DNA of 64,000 nt from the NCBI GenBank assembly GCA_031213475.1, contig JARUPZ010000026.1:6059785-6123784 (forward strand), read 5' to 3'. The notes under the pieces are model-generated. The model had not been told where the DNA came from. It did no database searches and saw only the letters and a program-made list of their open reading frames with translations. Below are positions 22,301 through 27,092 of this stretch, one piece after another. Position 1 is the first letter of the stretch. Each line of letters begins with the position of its first letter. The stretch comes from Nereocystis luetkeana. Lineage: Eukaryota; Sar; Phaeophyceae; Laminariales; Laminariaceae. A program made the translations under genes and the position numbers.

Positions 22301-25300
22301 ACCTCCCCCGCCCCCACTAGATGCTTCGTATAAACGTATCACTGCTCGATTTTTTTCGAGTAATTCGTAATACCGGGTATGTTTTATGCGCACCAGGCAT
22401 ATACAGTTGTACACGTAGCTCTGCTTTGGAGCGGTGCAACGATCCCCACCTTTCGTCCTCGCTCTTGAAATTGCCCTCGCGCCTGCCCCCGCCAATTATC
22501 GGCGTCGTTAACCCACCCTTAACCTCACTGTTTCCCCGACCATTGCCTCCCCTCTACCCCGTCTCTTACCTTCATCCCCGCTCTCGCATTGGTCCCTACT
22601 CCCCATCACCCTTACGTTTACCCGTACCCTTACCCCCCACCGTTACCCATACCCCACCTTCAAAGTACTTCTTACCCGCGCCCCCAGCCTTACCCCTGTC
22701 CTCACCCCTACCCCCGCCCTTACCCTTGCCCACACCCTTTTCCACTACCATCATCCATAGCCTAGCCCCCCTCCCGTGCCCTTACCTGTATCCTTGACCA
22801 TAACCTCGCCCTTGCTCCTGCCCTTACTTTTACCCCGACATGCACCACCACCCCTACTACCACACTTGCCCAACCCTCACCCTTACCCATACCCCATGTT
22901 ATTACCCATACCCTGACATCGCCCCCCCCCCCCCCCCCCCCCCCCCCCGAACCCTTGCCCCCACCCTATTCGTTCGACGCTTGTCATCTATATGCCAAGA
23001 AAAAATCGCCTCACAAGAAACTTTTAGCTCTCAGTTTAGGATGCAGCTCATCCCTTCATGCGACTCGCCGAACACCTCGCGGCGCTGTTGTTCTTGGTGC
23101 AAGCAAATATCTGCCCGGTCGCTGAAACCCCGCGTGCTCTGCCCCGATGTTGTAGGGATGCGAGGGTCTAAGGTCCCCTACGACTATGGCCGTTGCATGA
23201 CATGAGTACACCCCCATCCTTCTTTGCCCATGCCCTCCCTTCGCCCGCACCCTTTCCTTGACCCACACCCCAACCGTTACCATTACACTTACCCCCTTCA
23301 CCAATACTCCCACCCGCTACACGTACCCCTTGCCCCTACCGTCACCAATAGCCTCACTGCTACGCTTACCCCCTCCCTTACCCTTACCCCCACCCCGACT
23401 CTAACCTTATTCTTACCCTGGCCCCCACTGTTACTCGAACCCCCTACCCTTATGTTTACCCCTATCTTCATTTATACCCCCACCGCTACGCTTACCCCCT
23501 TCCTTACCCGTGCCCTTACCTATACCCTCACTCCTACAATTACCCCCTCCCGCACCCTTACCCTTACCCCCACCCTTACTCTAACCCCCATCTTACCCTT
23601 ACCCTTGCCTTCACAAGTCCTCCCACCGCTATACTTGCCCTCTCCCTCACCCTTACCCCTACTTTTACCAATACCCCCACTACTGCACTCACCCCCTCCC
23701 TTGCCCTTACTCTTACCCTTACCCCCATCATTGCTTTAACCCCCACCCTATCCTGACCCTCACCCGTACGCTTATCCCTCAGACCTACGGAAACGGCGGA
23801 GGCGTCCGAACTGGACCTCGAGGCGGGGGAAAGAGGGAGGAGGGGGGCAGTGGTCTGCGGCGGCCATCACGATCACTCTGCAACGGATGCAGTAGTAATG
23901 ATGCATGTGCACGGCCCTTCCCGCTCGCTGCTTGGCGCCTTGGCGGATTTTTCCGACCTTCCGACGGTGCTGGTAAGCCTGGTGACTCTGACGCGGGGGC
24001 CGTTGTGTTTGGGTTTCGTTTGTGCCTGAACGTCGGAGGTGTTGGTGGTGTTTTTTGGTGTTCATGGCTTCGGGGGTGGATGGGGGAGGGAGGGGGGAGG
24101 AGGGGGGGGGGGGGGGGGCGTAATGGTGGTGGTGGTGGTGGATGGGGTTGTTGGTGGATGGGTTTGTTGGTGGTGGCCCCGGTGAAGGCAATGACGACAA
24201 AAACAGTATGTCATGATTGGTGGGCGTTTTTTTTCCCCGTAACTTGAGTAACCCCTGTGTAGCAACCGCCCCTCGCTAAAAATAAACCCAACCAAACTAC
24301 GGCCTATGTTCTCCTCCCCCGACCGGTAACCTTCACCCACCCCTTCACCACCCCCCTACCCCTATAGCCCCACCCCCACCACCCTTCTCCCCTCCCCCCC
24401 TCCCGGTAGCAGCGACAAAAGGATCGCTATCCGAGGAGGTAGAAGGTGGCCACAGGCGCCGACACAGGAAGGGGATATAAGACTAGCCAAGCATTTTTCT
24501 TATGTTTTACAGGAAAACAACGTAATGAGCGCCTAACTGTTGTGAGGTGCCCCGATCAGGAGTGGGAACGATGCTCCGCCTCGAAATGGCATGCGTGGTC
24601 AATGTTCAAACTACGAAGGCAAGAAACGAATATATACGCCCTCCCCCCCTCCCCCTCTCCCGTCTTTCTGCCCCACTTGCGTTCACTAAAAGGTCGCGGC
24701 TACTGGGGGGGGCGCAGGGCTGCTCTTTGACTTCCTGGCCTTAGTGTCCAGGAACGCTACCGCCCTCACCCGGCCCGTGACGGTCTTTTACGCCTCCGGT
24801 AGCGTGCCTCTGTTGCGCTTGGTGACGAAAGAGCTGCTGGAGAGGAAAACAGCGGGAGTTCGAGTAGTAACGGGGCTTGTTTCGCCGGGGGAGATGGCCG
24901 TGGAGACGGGAGGGGTGGGGGCAGGGGCAAGGGTGGAAGGGAGGCGCGAAAGGAAGGTGCGGTGAAAACGATGTTAGTGGTAGTGGTGGTTGGTGGCGGG
25001 GAAAAGTGTTCTCCGTTTTTTTTAGTTTTTGGGCGAGTGCGGCATGGTTTTTAGCTATTAGGCTGTTTTTCATTTTCCAGTCTTATCTGGTTTTGTCTTT
25101 TTTTCTTTCATGCCTCAACATTTTGCCGTCTTATTATTTTTGCTTTCCTGTTTTTTCTGCTGATGTTGCCTTTTGTGTGTTCGTGCGTGCTCGATCGTCA
25201 CCTCTTGGATCTGGCCTTTCGTCGATGTAGTTTGGACGTTGAGTTGGTCGATTATATTCGATATGTTTTGCAGTTTTGTACTCGTACAACAAGCAGACAA

Positions 25301-27092
25301 AATCGGTGTTAGCTCGTTTCGTTTTTTTTTCTTCAAAAACCGATTTGACCCTTTACTCGTCGACTTGGCATGTCGTACTCTTGTTTCTTTGGTGTTTACC
25401 CCGATAGGTGGAAGGCGGGCGATCGCGAGGGAATTCACTCGGCCGCCTCGACGCGGAGGTGAGAATGCCTGTTGAGATGTGACCGTTCCCATCATGAAAT
25501 GGTCGATTCAACGGGACAGCTGAAGCGATGACATGGTTGACGGTTGGAGACGGCTGGTGACACGAGATTGGCAACATGATCGGCGATATCGGCTCCTGTA
25601 CGAAAGCAACTCAAAAATATTGTCGACCCCGTCATGGCCCTGCTGTACAGCCTGTAAACTATTTCAATGCTGGCATGATAGTATAAGTATAACCTACCGC
25701 GGCTACCGTGGACAAAATATCATCAGAGATGAAGCATGAGACAGATCATACGTACTGCATTATACCACAATCATGGAGTGTACTTCGGGTCGATTTTGAG
25801 AGAGAGACGGTTGGCGAAGAACACCACAGTTCACGACCTCCCCCCCCCCCCCCTCCCCCAATGCATGCCACCTCCTACTAAAAAAACTGTCACACCTTGA
25901 CGAAACAGCCTCTTTCGCGAACAAGAGTCTTAACCCCCCCCCCCCACACACACACGGTCTGCCCAACAGACTGAAGCCTGGTTATGGCCATCATCGTCAT
26001 GATGCACTCCTTTCTTTGGGACCCAAGTAACTAGCATGGTGCCATCTGGGCAACTTTGCGTGTCTGTATGCTCCAGTGCCTGCCTTTGGTATTTTCTTTC
26101 TCTCCCCCCCGCCCGTGATTATCGCTTTTTTGTCCCTTCTTTGTTTTCATTTTTCTTCCATTCCCGTTTGTACCTCTTTGTGTCTTTGTTAGTATGGTCC
26201 GTTTTGCCTTGCCTTTTTTTCGCGTTTTGCTATCTGCGTCTGTTTTAGTTTTGTTTTTGTTTTTGTTTTGCTTAGCTTCATCTTCTTTTTTTAGGTTTTT
26301 GTCTTCTATTAATAGTCTCCTTTTTGCTTCCCTGGTGTCCGCAGTGGTGGAGTGCGTATGCCTGTTTTTTGTTTTTTTTTGCCTCTGTTTTTACTTGAGG
26401 TATTTCTTCCACTCCAGAGTTATTGGAGCCTGTCCTGCGACCACGGACTGCATTGAATTGTGAGTTAATGTGAGAACAACAACAACACCCATTGCTGTCT
26501 CTGGGAGTGGCCACACCGAAAAGATATCGAGTACATCCCCCCTCCCCCCGTTGTCAAAAGCTATGCCGCCCTCCGCCCCTCCGGTTGAACAGATTACCCC
26601 CCCCCCCCCTCCCGTTTTCACACCTCCCTGCGCAAGACCACCTCACAAGTGGTTCTTGGTAGGTTTGCAGCCCACCCTTCATACGACTCGCCGAACACCT
26701 CTCCGCGCTTCGCTTCGCGCTTGGTGCACGCATTGTCTGCCTGTCGGGTGAACACTCGACGTGCTCCCAGCCCCGGCGTTGTAGGGATGGCGAGAGTCGA
26801 TGGTCATACGATTACAGCCATGCATGATAACGAGGTACACCCCCCCCCTCCCCCCCTCCCCCCCCCCCCCCCCCCTAGATATGTTTGCAGTTCAAGCGCG
26901 ACTAACATACCCCCCCCCCCCCCCTCCCCCCAATGCGTGTCACGTCCTCTACGAAACCTCCTGAAGGGTTTCATCGAGAGAGCGTCGGCGGACACGCGCG
27001 TGTTCTTCTGCGGAGAGATGGGGGTCGACCGAAGGCTGCGCAGCGCCTGCGATAGGATGTGCTTGAGGTACACCGGCGCCTGCGTCCAGTGA
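1408..27092 (+). CDS. Giant multi-exon gene, FNR/NADPH-oxidase-like C-terminal module
   Basis: I reconstruct one plus-strand gene from exons at 1408-1656, 5666-5823, 10780-14461, 16880 to about 17.0 kb, about 17178-18274, 18378-19697, 20975-21062, 21793-22275, 23783-23972, 24693-24956, 25408-25458 and 26967-27092. Splice phases agree at every junction except inside 16880-17510, where the frame is unresolved. The N-terminal two thirds is low-complexity (Glu, Gly, Ser, polyQ). The last exons show, in order, an FPFSVSPSS stretch resembling the HPFT FAD-binding motif, HVHGPSRS resembling the V-x-GP-Y motif, a TGGGAG dinucleotide loop, and VFFCGE near the end, as in NADPH oxidases and ferric reductases. 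Expected role: electron transfer from NAD(P)H through FAD. No haem-binding membrane domain is visible. The FAD histidine is Phe, so activity is uncertain. The 5' end probably lies outside the window. The upstream low-complexity exons could belong to a separate gene. Confidence 0.55.
1696..1846 (-). mobile_element. Poly(C)-tailed SINE, 5'-truncated
   Basis: On the minus strand it ends CATGACATAAGAACACC followed by a long C-run (G-run 1696-1727 on plus). It contains the family block CGAGGGTCTATGGTCATA. Only the 3' third is present. Confidence 0.75.
1874..2272 (-). mobile_element. Poly(C)-tailed SINE, nearly full length
   Basis: Collinear with the full copy at 8948-9376 from its 5' head (GGCTAGCGGTCGAGTTACAT on minus) through the AAGCGGTTCTTAGTAGGATG, CACGGCGCTTCGCGCTTGG and GGGATGCGAGGGTCTA blocks to the tail. 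There is no long ORF. Confidence 0.8.
2294..2452 (-). mobile_element. SINE fragment, internal part
   Basis: Contains the SINE middle (scattered CACAGCGCTTCA, GGTGCAAGCAGTG and CCCGACATTGTAGGGATGCG on minus). It lacks the normal tail; a 13-bp A-run (T on the element strand) sits where the tail should be. Confidence 0.7.
2478..2553 (+). repeat. Dispersed repeat, copy 2
   Basis: Second copy of the repeat at 924-1010, sharing CTTCTGGACAAGCCGTGGTC. It lies directly after the SINE fragment. Confidence 0.6.
2554..3339. other. Intron sequence, no feature recognised
   Basis: Between the repeats and the LINE I see G-runs near 2588-2610 and 2966-2985 and no protein-like frame. By the gene model this is intron of the giant gene. 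Confidence 0.5.
3340..5411 (+). mobile_element. 5'-truncated LINE with poly(C) tail, broken reverse transcriptase
   Basis: A non-LTR retrotransposon copy beginning inside reverse transcriptase. YRGITLLSTVGDTLCKVL and QAGFRPNRSSVGHVYTL match RT fingers motifs. QKVYDTV matches motif A and GVAQGCTLSPN motif B. The catalytic F/YADD is SADN, and stops and frameshifts follow, so the copy is dead. The C-terminal part has a CPCGE...ECE zinc-knuckle-like segment (5000-5060), then conserved KTIAVVGNRWRPQAAKPEGD. It ends ATGAGTAC plus a C-run (5385-5411), not poly(A). A TTAA MITE interrupts the RT at 3539-3637. Confidence 0.85.
3539..3637. mobile_element. TTAA-type (piggyBac-like) MITE inside the LINE
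   Basis: A 99-bp palindrome, CCCCTTTAGAACTCCAG ... CTGCAGTTCTAAAAGGG, flanked by TTAA at 3535-3538 and 3638-3641. Removing it with one TTAA restores the LINE reading frame across the RT. TTAA duplication and CCC termini are piggyBac hallmarks. Confidence 0.9.
5412..5550 (+). mobile_element. Poly(C)-tailed SINE, 5'-truncated, abutting the LINE tail
   Basis: Contains GGTCGGTGAAAACCCGACGT and ACTACGGCCATGCATGGCAT, then GAGTACA and a C-run at 5526-5550. It begins directly after the LINE C-run, in the same orientation. Confidence 0.8.
5666..5823 (+). CDS. Exon of the giant gene
   Basis: An 80-nt pyrimidine tract ends in CTTAAG before 5666. The donor is CAG|GTAGCC after 5823. Phase is 0 in and 2 out, matching the exons at 1656 (phase 0) and 10780 (one leading base). 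The product is basic and Pro-rich (VKRRPGPRSISRDSPAKS ... RKRSLTEAGFSPDPR). No domain is recognised. GC-rich third positions support coding. Confidence 0.5.
6021..6152. mobile_element. TA-type MITE, long variant (132 bp)
   Basis: The termini TTACGGGGGG and CCCTCGTAA with flanking TA on both sides match the 105-bp family, but the core is different and longer (A-rich, containing CCGAAAATTCGG). It is a separate subfamily sharing the ends, or a copy carrying foreign filler. Confidence 0.7.
6153..6567. other. Intron sequence, nothing recognised
   Basis: No protein-like frame, repeat or RNA structure stands out here. Confidence 0.4.
6568..6672. mobile_element. TA-type MITE, 105 bp
   Basis: Standard-length copy, TTACGGGGGACC ... 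GGTCCCCCGTAA. The left flank is CA (a mutated TA), the right flank TA. Confidence 0.88.
6744..6833. mobile_element. TTAA-type MITE
   Basis: CCCTTTCTAGGACC ... GGTACTAAAGGGG, flanked by TTAA at 6740-6743 and 6834-6837. The interior has the shared CCCGTTTTGGGGACAAAT arms. Confidence 0.85.
6850..6960 (-). mobile_element. Poly(C)-tailed SINE, 3' fragment
   Basis: On minus it runs from GCTCCGTCCCGGCATTGTAG to CGAGTACA plus a short C-run. It has the extended tail with two ATGTACTCGA-type blocks and a small internal duplication (CCATAGA twice). Confidence 0.75.
6990..7080. mobile_element. TTAA-type MITE, diverged
   Basis: CCCTTATAGAACCGCAG ... CTGCAGTCCTAAAGGG, flanked by TCAA and TTAT, both one base from TTAA. 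Confidence 0.75.
7142..7225 (+). CDS. Possible 84-nt cassette exon
   Basis: Acceptor ATACATACAG and donor ATAAG|GTATTC bound exactly 84 nt. Read with one leading base it fits between the exons at 5823 and 10780 without a stop and without changing frame, so it could be optional. Another frame of the same bases (DLAAGTDDVGGLDSIYRHDK) has better codon choice but the wrong phase for this gene. It also opens a 46-codon ATG frame at 7148-7288. Confidence 0.3.
7281..7465 (+). repeat. CAA/CAG microsatellite
   Basis: Interrupted CAA/CAG repeats with a roughly 85-bp higher-order duplication (GGCAGTCAACAGCAGCA occurs twice). They give Gln/Asn or poly-Leu frames on both strands, none supported as protein. 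Confidence 0.8.
7466..7911. other. Intron sequence, nothing recognised
   Basis: Contains a short A/T palindrome (ATTTTTCCGAATACCGAATA region) and no convincing gene. Confidence 0.4.
7912..8010. mobile_element. TTAA-type MITE, 99 bp
   Basis: CCCTTTTAGGACTGCAG ... CTGTAGTTCTAAAAGGG with TTAA at 7908-7911 and 8011-8014. It is a well-preserved copy. Confidence 0.9.
8024..8128. mobile_element. TA-type MITE, 105 bp
   Basis: TTGCGGGGGACC ... GGTCCCCCGTAA with TA at 8022-8023 and 8129-8130. Confidence 0.88.
8131..8222. mobile_element. Relic of a TTAA-type MITE
   Basis: Contains CTGCGGCCCCGTTGTGG and CGGCACTGAGGTTCGTCC in inverted order around AAACAACAGGAC. It resembles a decayed copy lacking both TTAA flanks. 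Confidence 0.4.
8400..8745 (-). mobile_element. LINE 3' fragment with poly(C) tail
   Basis: On minus it encodes the intact C-terminal end of the same LINE (LEEEIRETEECGMEEF, KTIAILGDRWCPQAAKQEGD, RSRNGAPSRKG..), then AACAAAAGAGTACG and a C-run (G-run 8403-8426 on plus). This frame is better preserved than the copy at 3340-5411. Confidence 0.85.
8748..8852. mobile_element. TA-type MITE, 105 bp
   Basis: TTACGGGGGACC ... AGTCCCCCGTAA with TA at 8746-8747 and 8853-8854. It adjoins the 5' end of the LINE fragment. Confidence 0.9.
8878..8950 (-). mobile_element. LINE tail fragment
   Basis: On minus CTCCGTCTCGAAAGACGTGC ... TCAAATGACTCGAGGCAAGC, then GAGAACGCC and C residues. Only the last 70 bp of the LINE are present. 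A SINE tail starts at its left edge. Confidence 0.65.
8948..9376 (-). mobile_element. Full-length poly(C)-tailed SINE (reference copy)
   Basis: About 410 bp on minus. The 5' head is GGCTGGCGGTCGAGTTAAAT, then a 7-bp hairpin (TGTGCGG/CCGCACA) around a weak B-box-like CCTCAACTCC. The body carries AAGTGGTTCTTAGTAGGATG and the CACGGCGCTTCGCGCTTGG arm. The tail is GGGATGCGAGGGTCTATGG, CATACGACTACGGCCATGCA, TGAGTACA and a C-run. There is no ORF. Pol III origin is only suggested. Confidence 0.8.
9410..9690 (+). repeat. Purine-rich GA/GGA tract
   Basis: Almost all bases on plus are A or G, with runs of GAGAGAG and AGGGAGG. The opposite strand reads as Ser/Pro-rich frames that are composition artefacts. 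Confidence 0.7.
9895..10030 (+). repeat. 21-bp minisatellite with KpnI and SmaI palindromes
   Basis: About six units of GGTACCTACCCGGGTATCCG+T. The unit length is a multiple of three, so every frame on both strands is open (GTYPGIR on plus, YHGYPGR on minus), but there is no sign of an exon. Confidence 0.85.
10124..10394 (+). repeat. Tandem duplication of about 138 bp
   Basis: CAGCAGAAATTCCTACC ... GCTTTCGATTGACAG is repeated at 10124-10261 and 10262-10394, the second copy 5 bp shorter. A diverged third copy (CCCAGCAGA ... TTTTTAACGTTTTGATTGG) lies at about 10640-10735, just before the exon at 10780. Confidence 0.85.
10780..14461 (+). CDS. Large low-complexity exon of the giant gene
   Basis: Acceptor GCTCGTCAG before 10780 and donor ATC|GTGAGT after 14461 bound a 3.68-kb open exon. 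Order of blocks: a Glu run (ELEEEEEEEEEEEE); about 17 hexapeptides TPVHGR from an 18-bp repeat (11320-11640); a Ser/Gly region; then two diverged copies of a module of roughly 120-140 residues, each with DSIFDS, a Pro/Arg patch and (A/K)RKLEE-type helix (around 12590-12850 and 12960-13180). Later come an acidic EEFEDDFEDDFENEFEED block (13922-13976) and Glu/Gly runs, ending IVWPGQRREI. It is probably disordered. No catalytic domain is seen. Confidence 0.6.
11320..11640 (+). repeat. 18-bp coding minisatellite (TPVHGR)n
   Basis: The unit CCTGTCCACGGAAGAACC is repeated about 17 times, the first five identical or nearly so and later ones diverged. Because 18 is a multiple of three, all plus frames and several minus frames stay open. 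The coding frame is taken from the flanking exon. Confidence 0.85.
14870..15113 (+). repeat. CCCATC-type low-complexity tract beside the gap
   Basis: Repeated CCATCC and CCCATCCCAT units running into the N block. The array probably caused the assembly break, so its true length is unknown. Confidence 0.8.
15114..15213. other. Assembly gap, 100 N
   Basis: Exactly 100 N, a conventional placeholder. The real distance is unknown. Confidence 0.98.
15381..15484. mobile_element. TA-type MITE, diverged
   Basis: TTGCGCGGGGCCATAATAAA ... GCCCCCCGTAT with TA on the left flank. The core ACCAAATATTGCTAGTAAAA matches the family. Confidence 0.8.
15669..16034 (-). mobile_element. Poly(C)-tailed SINE, long copy
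   Basis: Collinear with 8948-9376 except for the extreme 5' head. It has the extended tail with the ATCGAGTACA block twice, then a short C-run (G-run 15669-15674 on plus). Confidence 0.8.
16384..16488. mobile_element. TA-type MITE, 105 bp
   Basis: TTACGGGGGAAC ... ATCCTCCGTTA with TA at 16382-16383 and 16489-16490. The ends have decayed but the length is exactly that of the family. Confidence 0.82.
16880..17502 (+). CDS. Exon region of the giant gene, frame unresolved
   Basis: After the acceptor CTCCCCCAG, frame GGA-TGG-TTG is open in the phase expected from 14461 (GWLAKLVTRDRSRGDHFLGL ...) until a TAG at 17036. From about 17178, after a second pyrimidine tract ending CCCGAG, another frame is clearly coding (RHRHQSASDPASSAGASAGS, then KAEDAFKGGAVARLAGGRKR) up to a TGA at 17503-17505. 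Either a short intron lies between about 16950 and 17177, or indels in C/G runs shift the frame. I could not choose a donor. Confidence 0.45.
17506..18274 (+). CDS. Exon of the giant gene (Ser/Thr/Ala-rich)
   Basis: The same frame continues after the TGA at 17503-17505: a Gly run, then a basic patch (MEKRISKKGRTREKKRNKT), then SATTPSDAAW-type Ala/Ser/Thr-rich sequence and SSHLSSTFDFRKGGVDG. Donor TTTG|GTAGGA follows 18274, phase 1. Third positions are GC-rich in this frame, which argues against the 511-residue antisense frame at 17001-18536. Confidence 0.5.
18275..18377 (+). other. Short 103-nt intron
   Basis: GTAGGA ... GCCGACAG. It joins phase 1 to phase 1 and moves the reading from one frame to the next, where coding quality continues. 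It contains the GGT microsatellite, so a repeat-length change is the alternative explanation. Confidence 0.5.
18378..19697 (+). CDS. Exon of the giant gene with polyQ domain
   Basis: Starts DTLGAVGETLGARPWSVPP, passes Ala/Thr-rich sequence and a charged segment (PIDVSELTEIADVRRSSRS). It then has a Gln-rich region of about 120 residues (19138-19480) rich in QQQ, EEQQ and HHQ, and ends with an ordered-looking stretch QVWTKLRQGQARLVLVDIAA, DVDLVTVTIEDKL, REGQHLVGG. The last part may be the start of the FAD-binding barrel. Donor AAGAG|GTGGGT after 19697, phase 1, fits the exon at 20975. Confidence 0.55.
19138..19480 (+). repeat. CAG-rich coding microsatellite
   Basis: Interrupted CAG/CAA repeats encoding the Gln/His-rich part of the giant protein. 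Alternative frames read as poly-Ala on plus and poly-Leu on minus. Confidence 0.8.
19849..19938 (-). mobile_element. LINE tail fragment with C-run
   Basis: On minus: CCTCGAATGGGATGCGTTGT, GACAAGCAGGCAAGCATG, AAATGAGTACGC and a C-run (G-run 19849-19863). It lies two bases beyond a second G-run at 19818-19840. Confidence 0.7.
20220..20318. mobile_element. TTAA-type MITE with TCAA duplication
   Basis: GCCTTCTAGGATTGCAG ... CTGGAGTTCTAAAAGAG, 99 bp, flanked on both sides by TCAA (20216-20219 and 20319-20322) instead of TTAA. Confidence 0.85.
20459..20503 (+). mobile_element. Very short LINE tail fragment
   Basis: GAAATGACTAAGGCAAGCAA then AAGTGAGTACCCCCC. Only about 40 bp of the LINE 3' end are left. 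Confidence 0.6.
20622..20766 (+). mobile_element. Poly(C)-tailed SINE, 5'-truncated
   Basis: TGTCTGCCTGGTCGGTGAAA through CATGCTCCATCCCGGCATTG and GGTCATACGACTACGGTCAT to the double ATCGAGTACA tail and a 23-base C-run. It is a good copy for comparison with the LINE tail at 49205-49331. Confidence 0.85.
20975..21062 (+). CDS. Small exon of the giant gene
   Basis: Acceptor TTCTCCAG before 20975 and donor GTCAG|GTGAGA after 21062. It has 88 nt, phase 1 in and 2 out, matching both neighbours. It encodes DEEAVSEMTMGMSSAAFVAT then VYGQARRV, without any low-complexity bias. It probably belongs to the FAD-binding part of the FNR module by position, but no motif proves this. Confidence 0.6.
21248..21466. 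mobile_element. TA-type MITE interrupted by another copy
   Basis: The outer element TTACGGGGGACC ... GGCCCCCCGTAA has TA flanks at 21246-21247 and 21467-21468. It is split after ATATTGT by the copy at 21286-21390. The remaining halves add up to about one family length. Confidence 0.85.
21286..21390. mobile_element. TA-type MITE, 105 bp, nested
   Basis: TTAAGGGGGACC ... GGTCCCCCGTAA, flanked by TA (21284-21285) and AA (21391-21392, a mutated TA). It is inserted into the outer copy at a TA, as at 701-805. Confidence 0.88.
21793..22275 (+). CDS. Exon of the giant gene, candidate FAD-binding motif
   Basis: Acceptor CCTTACGCAG before 21793 and donor GAAAG|GTAACA after 22275. It has 483 nt with one leading and two trailing bases, matching both neighbours. 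It encodes VPGAEVSPSTVFLSSHYVAT, Arg/Gly-rich sequence, then SRYSFPFSVSPSS (about 22016-22054), which resembles the HPFT/S-x-SS-x-P FAD-binding motif of NADPH oxidases and ferric reductases with His replaced by Phe. A Gly run follows, then MWDRAAIIVVAPGGGEE. Function of this exon is inferred from motif order only. Confidence 0.55.
22480..23780 (+). repeat. Degenerate CCCTTACC-type array in an intron
   Basis: Hundreds of bases of variants of CCCTTACC, CCCCTACC and CCCTCACC on the sense strand, interrupted by a SINE. They resemble a decayed telomere-like or pyrimidine satellite. The block fills most of the intron 22276-23782. Confidence 0.75.
23014..23215 (+). mobile_element. Poly(C)-tailed SINE, 5'-truncated
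   Basis: Contains ATGCAGCTCATCCCTTCATG, CGACTCGCCGAACACCTCGC and CGTTGCATGACATGAGTACA with a short C-run. The single GAGTACA tail is of the same type as the LINE tail. Confidence 0.75.
23783..23972 (+). CDS. Exon of the giant gene, end of FAD barrel
   Basis: Acceptor TTATCCCTCAG before 23783 and donor GTGCTG|GTAAGC after 23972. It has 190 nt, one leading base, phase 0 out. It encodes an acidic start (PTETAEASELDLEAGERG), then AVVMMHVHGPSRSLLGALAD and FSDLPTVL. HVHGPSRS stands where FNR/NOX proteins have V-x-GP-Y-G, just before the NAD(P)-binding strand, which begins with LPTVL and continues in the next exon. Confidence 0.65.
24062..24418 (+). other. Intron, low-complexity sequence
   Basis: G-run and GGT repeats, then C-rich sequence. 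No gene or known repeat is seen before the LINE fragment. Confidence 0.4.
24419..24655 (+). mobile_element. LINE 3' fragment in an intron
   Basis: Frames still show GGRRWPQAPTQEGD and RNERLTV-like remains of the LINE C-terminus. The DNA continues through CGAAATGGCATGCGTGGTCA to CTACGAAGGCAAGAAACGAA and a mixed C/T tail. It is older than the other copies. Confidence 0.7.
24693..24956 (+). CDS. Exon of the giant gene, NAD(P)-binding core
   Basis: Acceptor CACTAAAAG before 24693, phase 0. It continues the strand TVL|VAATGGGAGLLFDFLALV, a Gly-rich dinucleotide loop followed by a helix, then ALTRPVTVFYASGSVPLL and VTKELLERKTAGVRVVTG, fitting the second beta strand of FNR NAD(P) domains. The donor is chosen as AAG|GTGCGG after 24956. 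Weaker phase-0 donors upstream (for example GGG|GTGGGG at 24915) would shorten the exon. Confidence 0.65.
25408..25458 (+). CDS. 51-nt exon of the giant gene
   Basis: Acceptor CCCCGATAG before 25408 and donor GCGGAG|GTGAGA after 25458, phase 0 on both sides. It encodes VEGGRSRGNSLGRLDAE. The GRLD fits the GRPD/GRPN motif that precedes the last helix and the FCG motif in NOX and ferric reductases. It is too short to appear as a separate reading frame. Confidence 0.55.
25459..26590 (+). other. Intron, T-rich
   Basis: T-rich intron sequence with C-runs at 25840-25855 and 25934-25945 and no recognised gene. Confidence 0.4.
26640..26875 (+). mobile_element. Poly(C)-tailed SINE, 5'-truncated
   Basis: CACAAGTGGTTCTTGGTAGG, then CGACTCGCCGAACACCTC, GCTTCGCGCTTGGTGCA and CATGCATGATAACGAGGTACA with an interrupted C-run (26837-26875). 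Confidence 0.8.
26967..27092 (+). CDS. Terminal exon of the giant gene
   Basis: Acceptor CCTCCTGAAG before 26967, phase 0; TGA at 27090-27092. It encodes GFIERASADTRVFFCGEMGV, then DRRLRSACDRMCLRYTGACVQ. VFFCGEMG matches the conserved FCG signature close to the end of NADPH oxidases and ferric reductases, followed by the usual basic helix with a conserved Cys. The classic aromatic C-terminus (F-x-x-x-E-x-F) is missing; a short Cys-containing end replaces it. Confidence 0.65.
   Translation, partial: GFIERASADTRVFFCGEMGVDRRLRSACDRMCLRYTGACVQ

Noticed and set aside
22480-23780. Internal telomere
   Set aside because: CCCTTACC-type units are too irregular and mixed; better described as a degenerate pyrimidine satellite within an intron.
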